DNA from: Planctomycetaceae bacterium
Lineage (GTDB): Bacteria; Planctomycetota; Phycisphaerae; SM23-33
DNA length: 13,664 bases
Direction: 5' to 3'
Assembly: GCA_021371965.1 (NCBI GenBank)
Contig: JAJFVE010000187.1
Coordinates: 1-13,664, forward strand
Shown here: piece after piece, positions 1 to 7,525 of the stretch
How positions within the stretch are numbered: position 1 is the stretch's first letter
How the letters are laid out: the number at the start of each line of letters is the position of its first letter
Made by a program: the position numbers and the translations under genes
Notes under the pieces: model-generated
The model's input: the letters and a program-made list of their open reading frames with translations, nothing else
The model's database searches: none
Told to the model about the DNA's origin: nothing

Positions 1-1103
<1,103 letters not shown>

Positions 1104-1107
1104 CGCG

Positions 1108-1743
1108 TCAGCGCGCCGCGTTGATGCGCTTCAGGGCCCAGATGCACGTGTCGCGGATTTTGGAATCCTTGTCGAGCAGCCGCATCTCGTCGAGCCTGGT
1201 CAGAGCGGCCTTGGCGGGCGGACCGATCTCGCCCAGCGCCTGAACCGCCCGCAGGCGCACGAACGGACTTTCGCTGCCCAGCGACTCGGTCAGCAGCCCC
1301 ATTCCGGCGGCGGGCTGGCCGGTCTGGCACAGCGCCTGGGCGGCGGCCAGGCGCACCCAGATTTCCTTGTCGGTCAGGGCCGCGTTCAGCGTCGGGCCGA
1401 CTTGCTGACCGGTCGGGTCGATCTTACCCAGCGCCGTGACGGCCGCTTGCCGCACGTGCCAGTCCTTGTCGGCGGCGGCCTCAGTCAGGGCGGGTATGGC
1501 CGCGGCGGCGTCGGGGCCCATCTCGCCCAGGGCGGCCGCGATGTCTTCGCGGTGCGTGACGCGCGGGTTCTGCAACGCCTGCATGAAGTACGCGAGCTGG
1601 CGGGAGGTGGCGTCGGTGATGGCCGGGGCGCTTGCCGGTTGAGACGCCGCCGGCTGCGAGGCGGGCGGCGTGGCCGCTTCCTCTTGAGCAAGCACCAGCG
1701 TCGCCGTCAGCAGCACGCCCAGCATCAGTGATACGCGTTTCAT
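1108..1743 (-). CDS. secreted HEAT-repeat protein
   Basis: The 211-aa product starts with a signal peptide (MKRVSLMLGVLLTATLVLA, predicted cleavage near residue 19). A low-complexity Ala/Ser/Pro/Gln linker follows at about residues 22-42, with repeated ASQPA. The rest is four to five HEAT/PBS-type helical repeats, recognisable by REDIAAALGEMG, HVRQAAVTALGKI, WVRLAAAQALCQTG, FVRLRAVQALGEIG and KIRDTCIWALKRI. Such repeats form a curved protein-binding solenoid; no catalytic motif is visible. The leader and linker imply export, with the solenoid held away from the membrane or free in the periplasm. A GAAAGG Shine-Dalgarno lies at 1751-1756. The gene sits between trpF and ahcY on the same strand, separated from both by repeat elements, so co-transcription is doubtful. 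Partner and function are unknown. Confidence 0.85.
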   Translation of the reverse strand: MKRVSLMLGVLLTATLVLAQEEAATPPASQPAASQPASAPAITDATSRQLAYFMQALQNPRVTHREDIAAALGEMGPDAAAAIPALTEAAADKDWHVRQAAVTALGKIDPTGQQVGPTLNAALTDKEIWVRLAAAQALCQTGQPAAGMGLLTESLGSESPFVRLRAVQALGEIGPPAKAALTRLDEMRLLDKDSKIRDTCIWALKRINAAR

Positions 1744-1763
1744 AATGCAGCCTTTCGTGTCAT

Positions 1764-1872
1764 CGTGGCATGGCCGTCTCGGCCATGCGTGCCACGGGCG
1801 TCTCGCCCGTGGTCTCTAATGCATGGGCGAGACGCCCATGCCACAAAACCAGCATGGGCGGGACGCCCGTGC
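1764..1872. repeat. cluster of four 9-3-9 hairpins (GGGCGTCTCGCCC family)
   Basis: Four 21-bp palindromes, each with two 9-bp arms and a 3-bp loop, lie at 1768-1788 (loop TCT), 1792-1812 (TCT), 1821-1841 (AGA) and 1852-1872 (GGA). The first two loops are pyrimidine and the last two purine, so the cluster is two units followed by two in reverse orientation. The core is G(G/C)CG-NNN-CGCC flanked by GTGGCA/TGCCAC or variants. The same family recurs at 7387-7508. The last hairpin ends on the first base of the trpF stop triplet. There is no ORF of its own; frames across it give spurious peptides such as GRDAHAT. Confidence 0.9.
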
Positions 1873-2555
1873 TACTGCCAGAACTCGCTGCGAAGCTCAT
1901 CGCCTTCGCGGGTGGCGCGGATGAAACTCTCGACCTTGGCCAGGTCTTTCACGCCCGGGCTGCTCTCGACGCCCGAGGCCACGTCCACCGCCCACGGGGC
2001 CACCAACTCGATGGCGTCGCCCACGCAGGTCGAGTCCAGCCCACCGGCCAGGATGATCGGGTCCAGCCCGGCCATCGCTCCGGAGGTGCGGGCGTCGGCG
2101 ACCATGTCCCAGTTGAACCGTCTGCCCGTTCCACCGCGGGCGTCGTCGGCGTAGGCGTCCAGCAGCACCGCAGCCAGGCGCGAGCGGTCGGCCAGGCCGG
2201 CGATCCAGGTCCGCACCTGCGTCAGCCAGCCTTCGTCGCGCACGCGGAAGGCCTTGATGCACGGGCGTTCGATCTTGCCTACGAGCTCAGGCCCTTCGTC
2301 GCCGTGAAGCTGCACAAAGCCGATGCGCGTGCGGTCGATCACGCGGTTAATGGTATCGGCGTCGGCATTGACGAACACGCCGACCGTCGCCACCCACGGG
2401 GGCAGCGCGTCCACAACGGCCCGCGCCTGCTCGGGCGAAACCCATCGCGGCGACTGCGCGAAGACCAGGCCGATCGCATCGGCCCCCATCTGCGCAATGC
2501 GCAGGGCCGTGCGCGGATCTCGCAGCCCCTCGATCTTGACGCGGATACGTTGCAT
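1872..2555 (-). CDS. trpF: phosphoribosylanthranilate isomerase, Cys-to-Glu at catalytic position
   Basis: This 227-aa cytoplasmic TIM-barrel enzyme would convert phosphoribosyl-anthranilate to CdRP in tryptophan synthesis. Family signatures run along the whole length: VKIEGLRDP at the N-terminus, GADAIGLVF, SPRWVSPEQA, VGVFVN, VQLHGDE, LLDAYADDARGGTGRRFNW with the expected general-acid Asp133, LAGGLD, and VDVASGVESSPGVKD at the phosphate-binding end. The family's general base is the Cys of KICG. Here the residue is Glu9, codon GAG, three changes away from TGC, so a single-base error does not explain it. No Shine-Dalgarno precedes the ATG. The TAG stop overlaps the end of the adjacent hairpin cluster. 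No other trp gene is in the window. Fold assignment is firm; catalytic competence is open. Confidence 0.9.
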   Translation of the reverse strand: MQRIRVKIEGLRDPRTALRIAQMGADAIGLVFAQSPRWVSPEQARAVVDALPPWVATVGVFVNADADTINRVIDRTRIGFVQLHGDEGPELVGKIERPCIKAFRVRDEGWLTQVRTWIAGLADRSRLAAVLLDAYADDARGGTGRRFNWDMVADARTSGAMAGLDPIILAGGLDSTCVGDAIELVAPWAVDVASGVESSPGVKDLAKVESFIRATREGDELRSEFWQ

Positions 2556-2561
2556 AACGCC

Positions 2562-2590
2562 ATAATACCGAGTGCGATGATCTGTGACTA
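2562..2590 (-). promoter_or_regulatory. candidate trpF promoter, possibly leaderless
   Basis: On the minus strand TATTAT (2562-2567) lies 6 nt from the trpF ATG. TAGTCA (2585-2590), a 4/6 match to the -35 consensus, lies 17 bp further upstream. A start 6-7 nt after the -10 would fall at or next to the ATG, which fits the lack of a Shine-Dalgarno. This is match-based inference only. Confidence 0.35.
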
Positions 2591-2605
2591 GTGGCCAACG
2601 GCGTA

Positions 2606-2673
2606 GTAGCCGGTAGCCCGTAGCCAGTAGCCAGGAAGAAGTTACGGGCTACGGGCTACCGGCTACTGGCTAC
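2606..2673. repeat. inverted heptamer repeat array (GTAGCCN)n / (NGGCTAC)n
   Basis: The left arm holds GTAGCCG, GTAGCCC, GTAGCCA and GTAGCC in a row (2606-2632). The right arm holds four GGCTAC units with single-base separators (2647-2673). Bases 2606-2625 are perfectly complementary to 2647-2666, giving a 20-bp GC-rich stem with a 21-nt loop. The period is 7 bp, as in the array at 989-1103, although the unit sequence is unrelated. It lies in the divergent gap between trpF and the oxidoreductase gene, just upstream of the candidate oxidoreductase promoter. Confidence 0.9.
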
Positions 2674-2685
2674 TACTGCAGCCCC

Positions 2686-2714
2686 TTGAATTGGCGGCAT
2701 CCATTCCATAGAGT
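2686..2714 (+). promoter_or_regulatory. candidate promoter of the Gfo/Idh/MocA gene
   Basis: TTGAAT (2686-2691) and TAGAGT (2709-2714) are 17 bp apart, each matching four of six consensus positions. A start near 2721 would leave an 18-nt leader containing GGAG at 2728-2731. The match is weak and other sites are possible. Confidence 0.3.
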
Positions 2715-2738
2715 CTGTTCTTTCACCGGAGAACCGCA

Positions 2739-3914
2739 ATGAACAAAGTCCGTTTCGGTGTCGTGGGCCTGGGCACCATGGGCGGGATTCACGCCTGGCA
2801 GTTGTCTGAAAGCAAGAATCGCTCGATCGCCCTGGCGGCGGTGTGCGACATCGTTGCCGACAAGGCTGAAAAGGCCGGCCAGCAGTGGAAGGTGCCGCAC
2901 TTCCTCGACGCCCAGGCGATGTTTGACTCGGGGCTCATCGACGCGGCGATTATCGCCGTGCCGCATTACTGGCACGCGCCGCTGGCGATCCGCGCCGCCC
3001 GCGCGGGCCTGCACGTGCTGTGTGAAAAGCCCATGGCCTCGACGATCGGCCCCGCCCGGGCGATGGTCGCCGAATGCAAAAAGCTCCGCAAGGCGCTGGG
3101 CTGCGTGCTGCACCATCGCAGCCGCAGCATCATGATCAAGATGAAAGACCTTGTCGCCCGCGGCGCAGTCGGCGAGGTCTTCCGCGCCCAACTCGTCTGC
3201 AGCAACTGGTTCCGCACGCAGGCGTACTACGACAGCGGCGCCTGGCGCGGCACGTGGGACGGCGAGGGCGGCGGCGTGCTGATCAACCAGGCCCCGCACC
3301 ACCTGGACCTGTTCGCCTGGATCGCCGGCATGCCCAAGCGGGTCCTGGGCCTGCTCAGCACGCGGGCGCACAAGATCGAGGTCGAAGACACCGCCAACTT
3401 CCTGCTCGACTATGGCAAGGGCAAGGTCGGCTACATCTACGCCACGACGGCCGAGGAGCCCGGCTACGAGCAGTTCATGATCTGCGGCGACAAGGGCACG
3501 CTCATCTGCGAAGGCGGCAAGCTCAAATTGGGCAAGCTCAGCGTCCCGATCTCCAAACACATCATGGGCTCGACGCAAGCCGGCGCCGGCGGGGCCGAGC
3601 AAGGTATCGAGTGGACGGAGGTGGCCCTGCCCAAAGACGAAGGCGGCCGCCACATCCAGATGGTCGAGGCCTTCGCCAAGCATCTCATCAAGGGCACGCC
3701 GATGTACATCACCGGCGAAGAGGCCCTCAACGAACTGGAACTGTCCAACGCGATGTACCTGGCCGGCTACGAAGGCCGCACCGTCGAGCTGCCCGTCCAG
3801 GCCGACCAGATCGACCGTCTGATCCGCCGCCTGGAAAAGAAACACTCCACGGGCAAAGGTCAGGGCATCCGCAAGCGAGCGACGGCGGATTTGAAGAAGT
3901 TGCTGAATCAGTAA
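2739..3914 (+). CDS. Gfo/Idh/MocA family NAD(P)-dependent oxidoreductase
   Basis: The 391-aa protein has the usual two-domain plan. The N-terminal Rossmann fold shows VRFGVVGLGTMGGIHAW (GxGxxG, residues 5-20), an acidic residue after strand 2 in AAVCDI, and the family motif CEKPMA with Lys97. The C-terminal alpha/beta domain carries GGGVLINQAPHHLDLF (177-192), the catalytic/substrate region. Such enzymes oxidise or reduce sugar or polyol hydroxyls; the substrate cannot be read from sequence. The Lys/Arg-rich tail (residues 370-391) looks surface exposed. ATG 2739 has GGAG at 2728-2731. No signal peptide or Tat motif is visible, so it is probably cytoplasmic. It stands alone: divergent from trpF, convergent with the next gene. 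The stop codon lies inside an inverted repeat. Confidence 0.93.
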   Translation: MNKVRFGVVGLGTMGGIHAWQLSESKNRSIALAAVCDIVADKAEKAGQQWKVPHFLDAQAMFDSGLIDAAIIAVPHYWHAPLAIRAARAGLHVLCEKPMASTIGPARAMVAECKKLRKALGCVLHHRSRSIMIKMKDLVARGAVGEVFRAQLVCSNWFRTQAYYDSGAWRGTWDGEGGGVLINQAPHHLDLFAWIAGMPKRVLGLLSTRAHKIEVEDTANFLLDYGKGKVGYIYATTAEEPGYEQFMICGDKGTLICEGGKLKLGKLSVPISKHIMGSTQAGAGGAEQGIEWTEVALPKDEGGRHIQMVEAFAKHLIKGTPMYITGEEALNELELSNAMYLAGYEGRTVELPVQADQIDRLIRRLEKKHSTGKGQGIRKRATADLKKLLNQ

Positions 3915-3941
3915 TCAGTAACCGGACTAATTACTGATTAC
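3906..3941. repeat. AATCAGT heptamer inverted repeat between convergent genes (possible terminator)
   Basis: Two AATCAGT units (3906-3912, 3913-3919) are followed by an opposite ACTGATT (3933-3939). GTAATCAGTAA at 3911-3921 pairs perfectly with 3931-3941, giving an 11-bp stem and 9-nt loop. The oxidoreductase TAA (3912-3914) is inside the stem. The symmetric position between convergent stop codons would suit a two-way terminator, but the stem is AT-rich and no T-run follows on either strand, so termination is unproven. Confidence 0.75.
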
Positions 3942-3944
3942 GTC

Positions 3945-5339
3945 CTAAGGTTTCTCCGCCGGCTTCAGGAAGCGGGCGGAAAACGCCGGGTCGTCGGCGA
4001 TCGTCACATTGACTTTCTGGGTGGAGATTTCGAGCTCGTGGTCGCTCTCGTTGGGGCCGCCGCGCTTGATGGCTTTCATGCGGAGCAGGAACTCCCACGA
4101 ACCCGGGCCGACGACGTACGGTTCCTGCGGGTCGGACGTGTCGACCAGGAATGAGACCACCAGCATGCCCTCGGCCGTCTTGCGGATCTTGACCTTGCTG
4201 CCGTCGGCGTCGTTCTTGTCGCGCGAAGAATAATTCAGGCCGATGTCCAGCGCACGATACCCGCCCGGGTCGAGCGGTTTGATCCAGAGCGTCTCGTCAT
4301 TCATCCGCTTGAAGCGCTCGCGGCTGGCGGCCACGGCATCCTGGCCGGGGTTCTTCTCGAAGGTGATGCTGATATCGTCGAGGTCCTCGGGCAGCTTGTA
4401 CGCGCAGGTGATGTAGAACTTCTTGCCCAGGCTGACCTGGCCGGCGCGGCGATCCTCTTCTGGCGTCTTGCCCAGGCTGTCGGCGATCCAGCCTTCAAGA
4501 AGCCCGACCGCCCCCGATTGCCCTTCCTTCGCCAGCTTTACCTGCGCGCCGTATCCCTTCTTGGCCAGGATCGCCGCCGCGTTTCGGGCGACGGCAACGG
4601 CCTGATCGACGCTGACGGCGCCGTCTTCCATGTGGAGGAAGAAGATGGAGTGGAACCAGAGCTTGGCGCTGTCGAGTTGGATAAAGACCTGGCAGCTCTT
4701 GCCGTTGGTGTTCTGCATCACGAACATGTCGTTGCGGTCGAGTCCGAATCCCAGGTCTTCCACGTAGCGGTACTTGTAGTAGGTGCTCTTTGGATTCCTG
4801 ACCTGCTCGCGGCGGCTTTTGGCGTCGCGGGCCTGCCACTCGCGAATGGACTGCGCGGTATACGCCGCGTTGAGCGAGGTAAACAGCGTCATGTCCAGCC
4901 GCCTGTAGGGGCGGTTGTTCTCGACGGGCCGTGGCTGCTGGGCGTCCGGCGGGGCGTAGCGGTAGTACGCGCTGATGTGGCAGAAGTAGGGGGCCCCCTT
5001 CTCCAGCGTCGAACGGCCAGGGCGATATGTGAAGTCCGTCTTGCCGGTCTTGCGATCAGTCTCCCAATGTCCGTTTATGAATGGCCGCCCGTCCGGCCGC
5101 GAGCCGTTGATGTTATGCGAGCATGGCACGCGGCAGAATCCGGCATCGGCCTGGAGCTTCTCGGGGAACAGCCCGCGGAACTCCTCATCAGTCAGATACA
5201 GCTTGTGAGCCGGCGCGGGAGCGTTTTTCCACGTCAGGTTCTTATCCAGCGCGGCCGCCGGATCGGCCAGCAGCGCAAGGTGGATCGCCGAAAAGCTCGC
5301 ACACATCAGATACGCAGTCGAACGTTGATTTGTGGTCAT
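3945..5339 (-). CDS. uncharacterised exported protein, 464 aa
   Basis: I do not recognise this protein. The start ATG 5337-5339 was chosen because AAGGA lies 8 nt upstream and because it starts directly before a hydrophobic stretch (YLMCASFSAIHLALLADPAAA) that reads as a weak signal peptide with cleavage near the AAA. A longer frame to 5435 would overlap the divergent gene. The mature part is soluble and rich in aromatic and charged residues. It has Cys in FCRVPCSHN and YFCHISAYYRYAP, a region FIQLDSAKLWFHSIFFLHMEDG with mixed beta character, and a C-terminal part (GSWEFLLRMKAI, HELEISTQKVNVTI) resembling beta-sandwich strands. No catalytic signature, transmembrane anchor or sorting motif was found. 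It is convergent with the oxidoreductase and divergent from the emfourin-like gene. Confidence 0.75.
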   Translation of the reverse strand: MTTNQRSTAYLMCASFSAIHLALLADPAAALDKNLTWKNAPAPAHKLYLTDEEFRGLFPEKLQADAGFCRVPCSHNINGSRPDGRPFINGHWETDRKTGKTDFTYRPGRSTLEKGAPYFCHISAYYRYAPPDAQQPRPVENNRPYRRLDMTLFTSLNAAYTAQSIREWQARDAKSRREQVRNPKSTYYKYRYVEDLGFGLDRNDMFVMQNTNGKSCQVFIQLDSAKLWFHSIFFLHMEDGAVSVDQAVAVARNAAAILAKKGYGAQVKLAKEGQSGAVGLLEGWIADSLGKTPEEDRRAGQVSLGKKFYITCAYKLPEDLDDISITFEKNPGQDAVAASRERFKRMNDETLWIKPLDPGGYRALDIGLNYSSRDKNDADGSKVKIRKTAEGMLVVSFLVDTSDPQEPYVVGPGSWEFLLRMKAIKRGGPNESDHELEISTQKVNVTIADDPAFSARFLKPAEKP

Positions 5340-5342
5340 GAG

Positions 5343-5370
5343 TTGCGTCCTTGAATAGGCATCTATAATA
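5343..5370. promoter_or_regulatory. divergent promoter region with overlapping -10 elements
   Basis: The 68-bp gap between divergent genes contains a perfect TATAAT on the plus strand (5364-5369). TTGCGT (5343-5348) lies 15 bp upstream as a possible -35. The same bases read TATTAT on the minus strand (5365-5370), usable as a -10 for the 464-aa gene. RNA polymerase could occupy only one of them at a time. Confidence 0.4.
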
Positions 5371-5407
5371 TCATCGGATGACAGCCCAGTAGAAAGGATA
5401 TTGGACC

Positions 5408-5878
5408 GTGCGTTGCACTGGAATGACCGGAGCATCGCTCCTGCTGATAGCCGCCAGCCTCTGGACTGCCGCCATCGTGTCGGCAGAATCTCCGCGGCAA
5501 GTGCCGCCGCCCAAGTTCAAATCTCTCCAGTTGACCAAGACCGGCGGCTTCGCCGGTGTGCATGACGTGACGACGCTGGATGGGCAGGGCGGCTGGCAGT
5601 TTTCGTCGCGCGCCCGGACCGATCCGACCAAGGGCAAATTGTCCGCTGCCCAACTGGAGACGCTCAATGCCGCCGTCGCCGCAGTAGATTGGTCCAAGCT
5701 CAAGGCCAGATACGACAGCAGCGGCCGCGGGGCAGACATGTTCAACTACGAGATCATCCTGACGGACGCCGAAGGCAAGACCTTTCGCAGTTCCATCCGC
5801 GACTTTGAGACCAACAGCCTCGCCCCGAAGGAGCTACGGGCACTCATATCCTTGATCGAGAGCATGGTTAAGAAGTAG
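5408..5878 (+). CDS. emfourin-like exported small protein
   Basis: The 156-aa product has a signal peptide (hydrophobic core GASLLLIAASLWTAAIV, cleavage after VSA near residue 26). The mature domain reads LQLTKTGGFAGV, then KLSAAQLETLNAAVAAVDW, then DMFNYEIILTDAEGKTFRSS and a closing helix LRALISLIES. This order (TGGFAG strand, helix, F-Y strand, short Asp loop, C-terminal helix) resembles my recollection of the emfourin family, first described as inhibitors of M4 protealysin-type metalloproteases. No protease gene is in the window, so the target is unknown. GTG 5408 is preferred because AAGGA (5394-5398) is 9 nt upstream; ATG 5423 lacks a site. The gene is 49 bp upstream of the isomerase and may be co-transcribed. 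The family call is from memory and moderate. Confidence 0.6.
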   Translation: MRCTGMTGASLLLIAASLWTAAIVSAESPRQVPPPKFKSLQLTKTGGFAGVHDVTTLDGQGGWQFSSRARTDPTKGKLSAAQLETLNAAVAAVDWSKLKARYDSSGRGADMFNYEIILTDAEGKTFRSSIRDFETNSLAPKELRALISLIESMVKK

Positions 5879-5927
5879 TTTACTTGCGGCGATGTATTTT
5901 CTGAGACAATCGCTTACACTTCGCCGC

Positions 5928-7355
5928 ATGAATACCACTGCCGATCTCAGCGTTCGCAAGGCGCGGCCGCGTATTGGGCTGCTGCCTACCGGGCATTTGA
6001 TCTATTGGGACCAGTTCCCCGGGCTCAAGCAGCGCGGGCTGGATATGTATGAGCGATACCGCCGGCGGCTGGCCGAGATCGGCGACGTGATCTCGCCCGG
6101 CCTCGTCGACACGCCCGAGAAGGCCTGGCAGGCCGGAGCGATGTTCGCGGCCGAGAAGATCGACATCCTGCTGGTGCTGCCGCTGGGGTACACCACGGGC
6201 ATCGTGGTGCTGCCGGCAGTGCGGGCCGTAGGTGAGCGCCTGCCGCTGCGGATTCTCAACACACACCTGGACGGCTCGTACGACTACAAGTCGGCCGACA
6301 CCGCGACGTATCTCTATCACGAGGGCCCTTGCTGCATTCCCGAATACGCCGCGGGCTTGGTGAGCATGGGGCGCGACTTCCGCGTGCGCACCGGCGCGTT
6401 CGGCTCGGCGCGGTTCTGGCAGCAGGTGCAAGCCGACTGTCTCGGCGCCGCTGCCGCGCGGGCGATGGGGGGTCTGAACGTCGGTCTGCTTGGCAACACG
6501 TACACCGGCATGGTGGACATGCCTACCGATGAGCATCGCTGGCTGCGAGCCAGCGGCCGCATGATCGTGCGCCCGGAGGTCGAGGAAATCGAGGAGGCGT
6601 ACCACGCCGTGACGGCCGCGCAGGTGCAGGATATGTGCGCCCAGTTCCGCAGCGCATATGACGTTGACACGACGGTGACCGACGAGCACATGGAGTTTTC
6701 CGCGCGGGCGGCCGTGGCGTACGAGCAGGTGATCGTGCGGCACGACATCTCGGCGTTCGGGTACTACTGGTGGGGGCAGAAGGACCTGATCACGCAGTTG
6801 CGGGCTCAGTCGAACCTGGCCGTCTCGCGCCTGGCGGCGATGGGCCGCCCCGGCGTGACCGAGGGCGACGTGAAGACCGCGATGGCGATGAAGATTCTCG
6901 ACCTGCTGGGCGGGGGCGGGATGTTCGTCGAGTTCTTCGCCATCGACTACGACGCGGACTTTCTGCTGATGGGCCACGACGGGCCCAGCAACATCAACAT
7001 GGCGGCAGGGCGCCCCAAGCTCCAGCACCTGGAGGTGCACCACGGCAAGACCGGCCACGGGCTGGGGATCGACTTCGACGTGCGGCAAGGGCCCGCGACG
7101 CTGCTTAACGTCAGCCAGTTCGGCGCGGGCGAGACGTTCAAGCTGATCGCCGCGCCAGCCGAGGTCGTCGCCGGCGAGGTGCTGCAGATCGGCAACCCCA
7201 ACTGCCGCATCAAGGTCGAGCGCCCGATCGAAGAGTTCTTCGACGCCTGGTGCCGTCAGGGGCCCGCCCACCACATCGCCCTGGGCAGCGGCAACCACCT
7301 GGCCGAGTTGGAGACTTTCGCCCAAGCGATGGGCTTCGAGTTCGTGAAGATTTGA
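5928..7355 (+). CDS. AraA/FucI-superfamily sugar isomerase
   Basis: This 475-aa cytoplasmic protein would interconvert an aldose and a ketose. It opens RIGLLPTGHLIYWDQFPGL, typical of the arabinose-isomerase-like group, followed by a Rossmann-like region (DILLVLPLGYTTGIVVLP, LRILNTHLDGS). All four metal ligands of E. coli L-arabinose isomerase have clear counterparts: Glu312 in GVTEGDVKTAM, Glu335 in GGMFVEFFAID, His350 in LLMGHDG, and the AHHI histidines 448/449 near the C-terminus. Length is close to AraA (about 500 aa) but the rest is divergent, so the sugar may be arabinose, fucose, rhamnose or another. ATG 5928 fits homologous starts; ATG 5892 in the same frame is possible. Neither has a strong Shine-Dalgarno, which fits coupling to the upstream gene. 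The large glycosidase follows after a repeat element. Confidence 0.85.
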   Translation: MNTTADLSVRKARPRIGLLPTGHLIYWDQFPGLKQRGLDMYERYRRRLAEIGDVISPGLVDTPEKAWQAGAMFAAEKIDILLVLPLGYTTGIVVLPAVRAVGERLPLRILNTHLDGSYDYKSADTATYLYHEGPCCIPEYAAGLVSMGRDFRVRTGAFGSARFWQQVQADCLGAAAARAMGGLNVGLLGNTYTGMVDMPTDEHRWLRASGRMIVRPEVEEIEEAYHAVTAAQVQDMCAQFRSAYDVDTTVTDEHMEFSARAAVAYEQVIVRHDISAFGYYWWGQKDLITQLRAQSNLAVSRLAAMGRPGVTEGDVKTAMAMKILDLLGGGGMFVEFFAIDYDADFLLMGHDGPSNINMAAGRPKLQHLEVHHGKTGHGLGIDFDVRQGPATLLNVSQFGAGETFKLIAAPAEVVAGEVLQIGNPNCRIKVERPIEEFFDAWCRQGPAHHIALGSGNHLAELETFAQAMGFEFVKI

Positions 7356-7386
7356 CCGCACGGGTTTCGACGCGGCAGCGATAGAT

Positions 7387-7508
7387 CGTGTCGCGGGCGT
7401 CTCGCCCGCGCGTGGCGAGGACATCTTGCCCTCGCCCAATGGAGGGTTATCCTCGGTCTCCGCGGGCGGGACGCCCGCGGCACTCGCGGACAAGATGTCC
7501 GCGACACG
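7387..7508. repeat. composite palindromic element with 10-bp terminal inverted repeats
   Basis: CGTGTCGCGG at 7387-7396 is the exact reverse complement of 7499-7508. Inside are hairpins at 7392-7410 (8-3-8, loop TCT), 7414-7436 (7-9-7, loop containing CATCTTG), 7460-7480 (9-3-9, loop GGA) and 7484-7504 (9-3-9, loop AGA). The first and third are inverted relatives, so the element is two hairpins facing two. The loops and GGGCG/CGCCC cores match the cluster at 1764-1872. It lies between the isomerase and the large glycosidase, ending 3 bp before the AGAGG Shine-Dalgarno of the latter (7512-7516). Confidence 0.88.
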
Positions 7509-7525
7509 AATAGAGGTTGCTGAGT

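Noticed and set aside
1764..1872. Short repeats as a CRISPR array
   Set aside because: Units are themselves full palindromes with variable arms, alternate in orientation, and have no regular unique spacers or cas genes nearby.
1765..2591. Plus-strand frames across the hairpin cluster and trpF (GRDAHAT-type peptides)
   Set aside because: They are translations of palindromic repeats joined to the antisense of trpF; no ribosome site and no family match.
2673..3845. Long minus-strand open frame opposite the oxidoreductase
   Set aside because: The sense strand encodes a complete Gfo/Idh/MocA protein with a Shine-Dalgarno; the antisense product has no recognisable motif.
5880..7493. Long minus-strand open frame opposite the isomerase
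   Set aside because: It is the antisense of a gene with clear conserved metal ligands; long antisense frames are expected at this GC content.
7387..7508. Terminal inverted repeats as an insertion sequence or MITE with target duplication
   Set aside because: No transposase and no clear flanking direct duplication; better described as paired REP-like hairpins.
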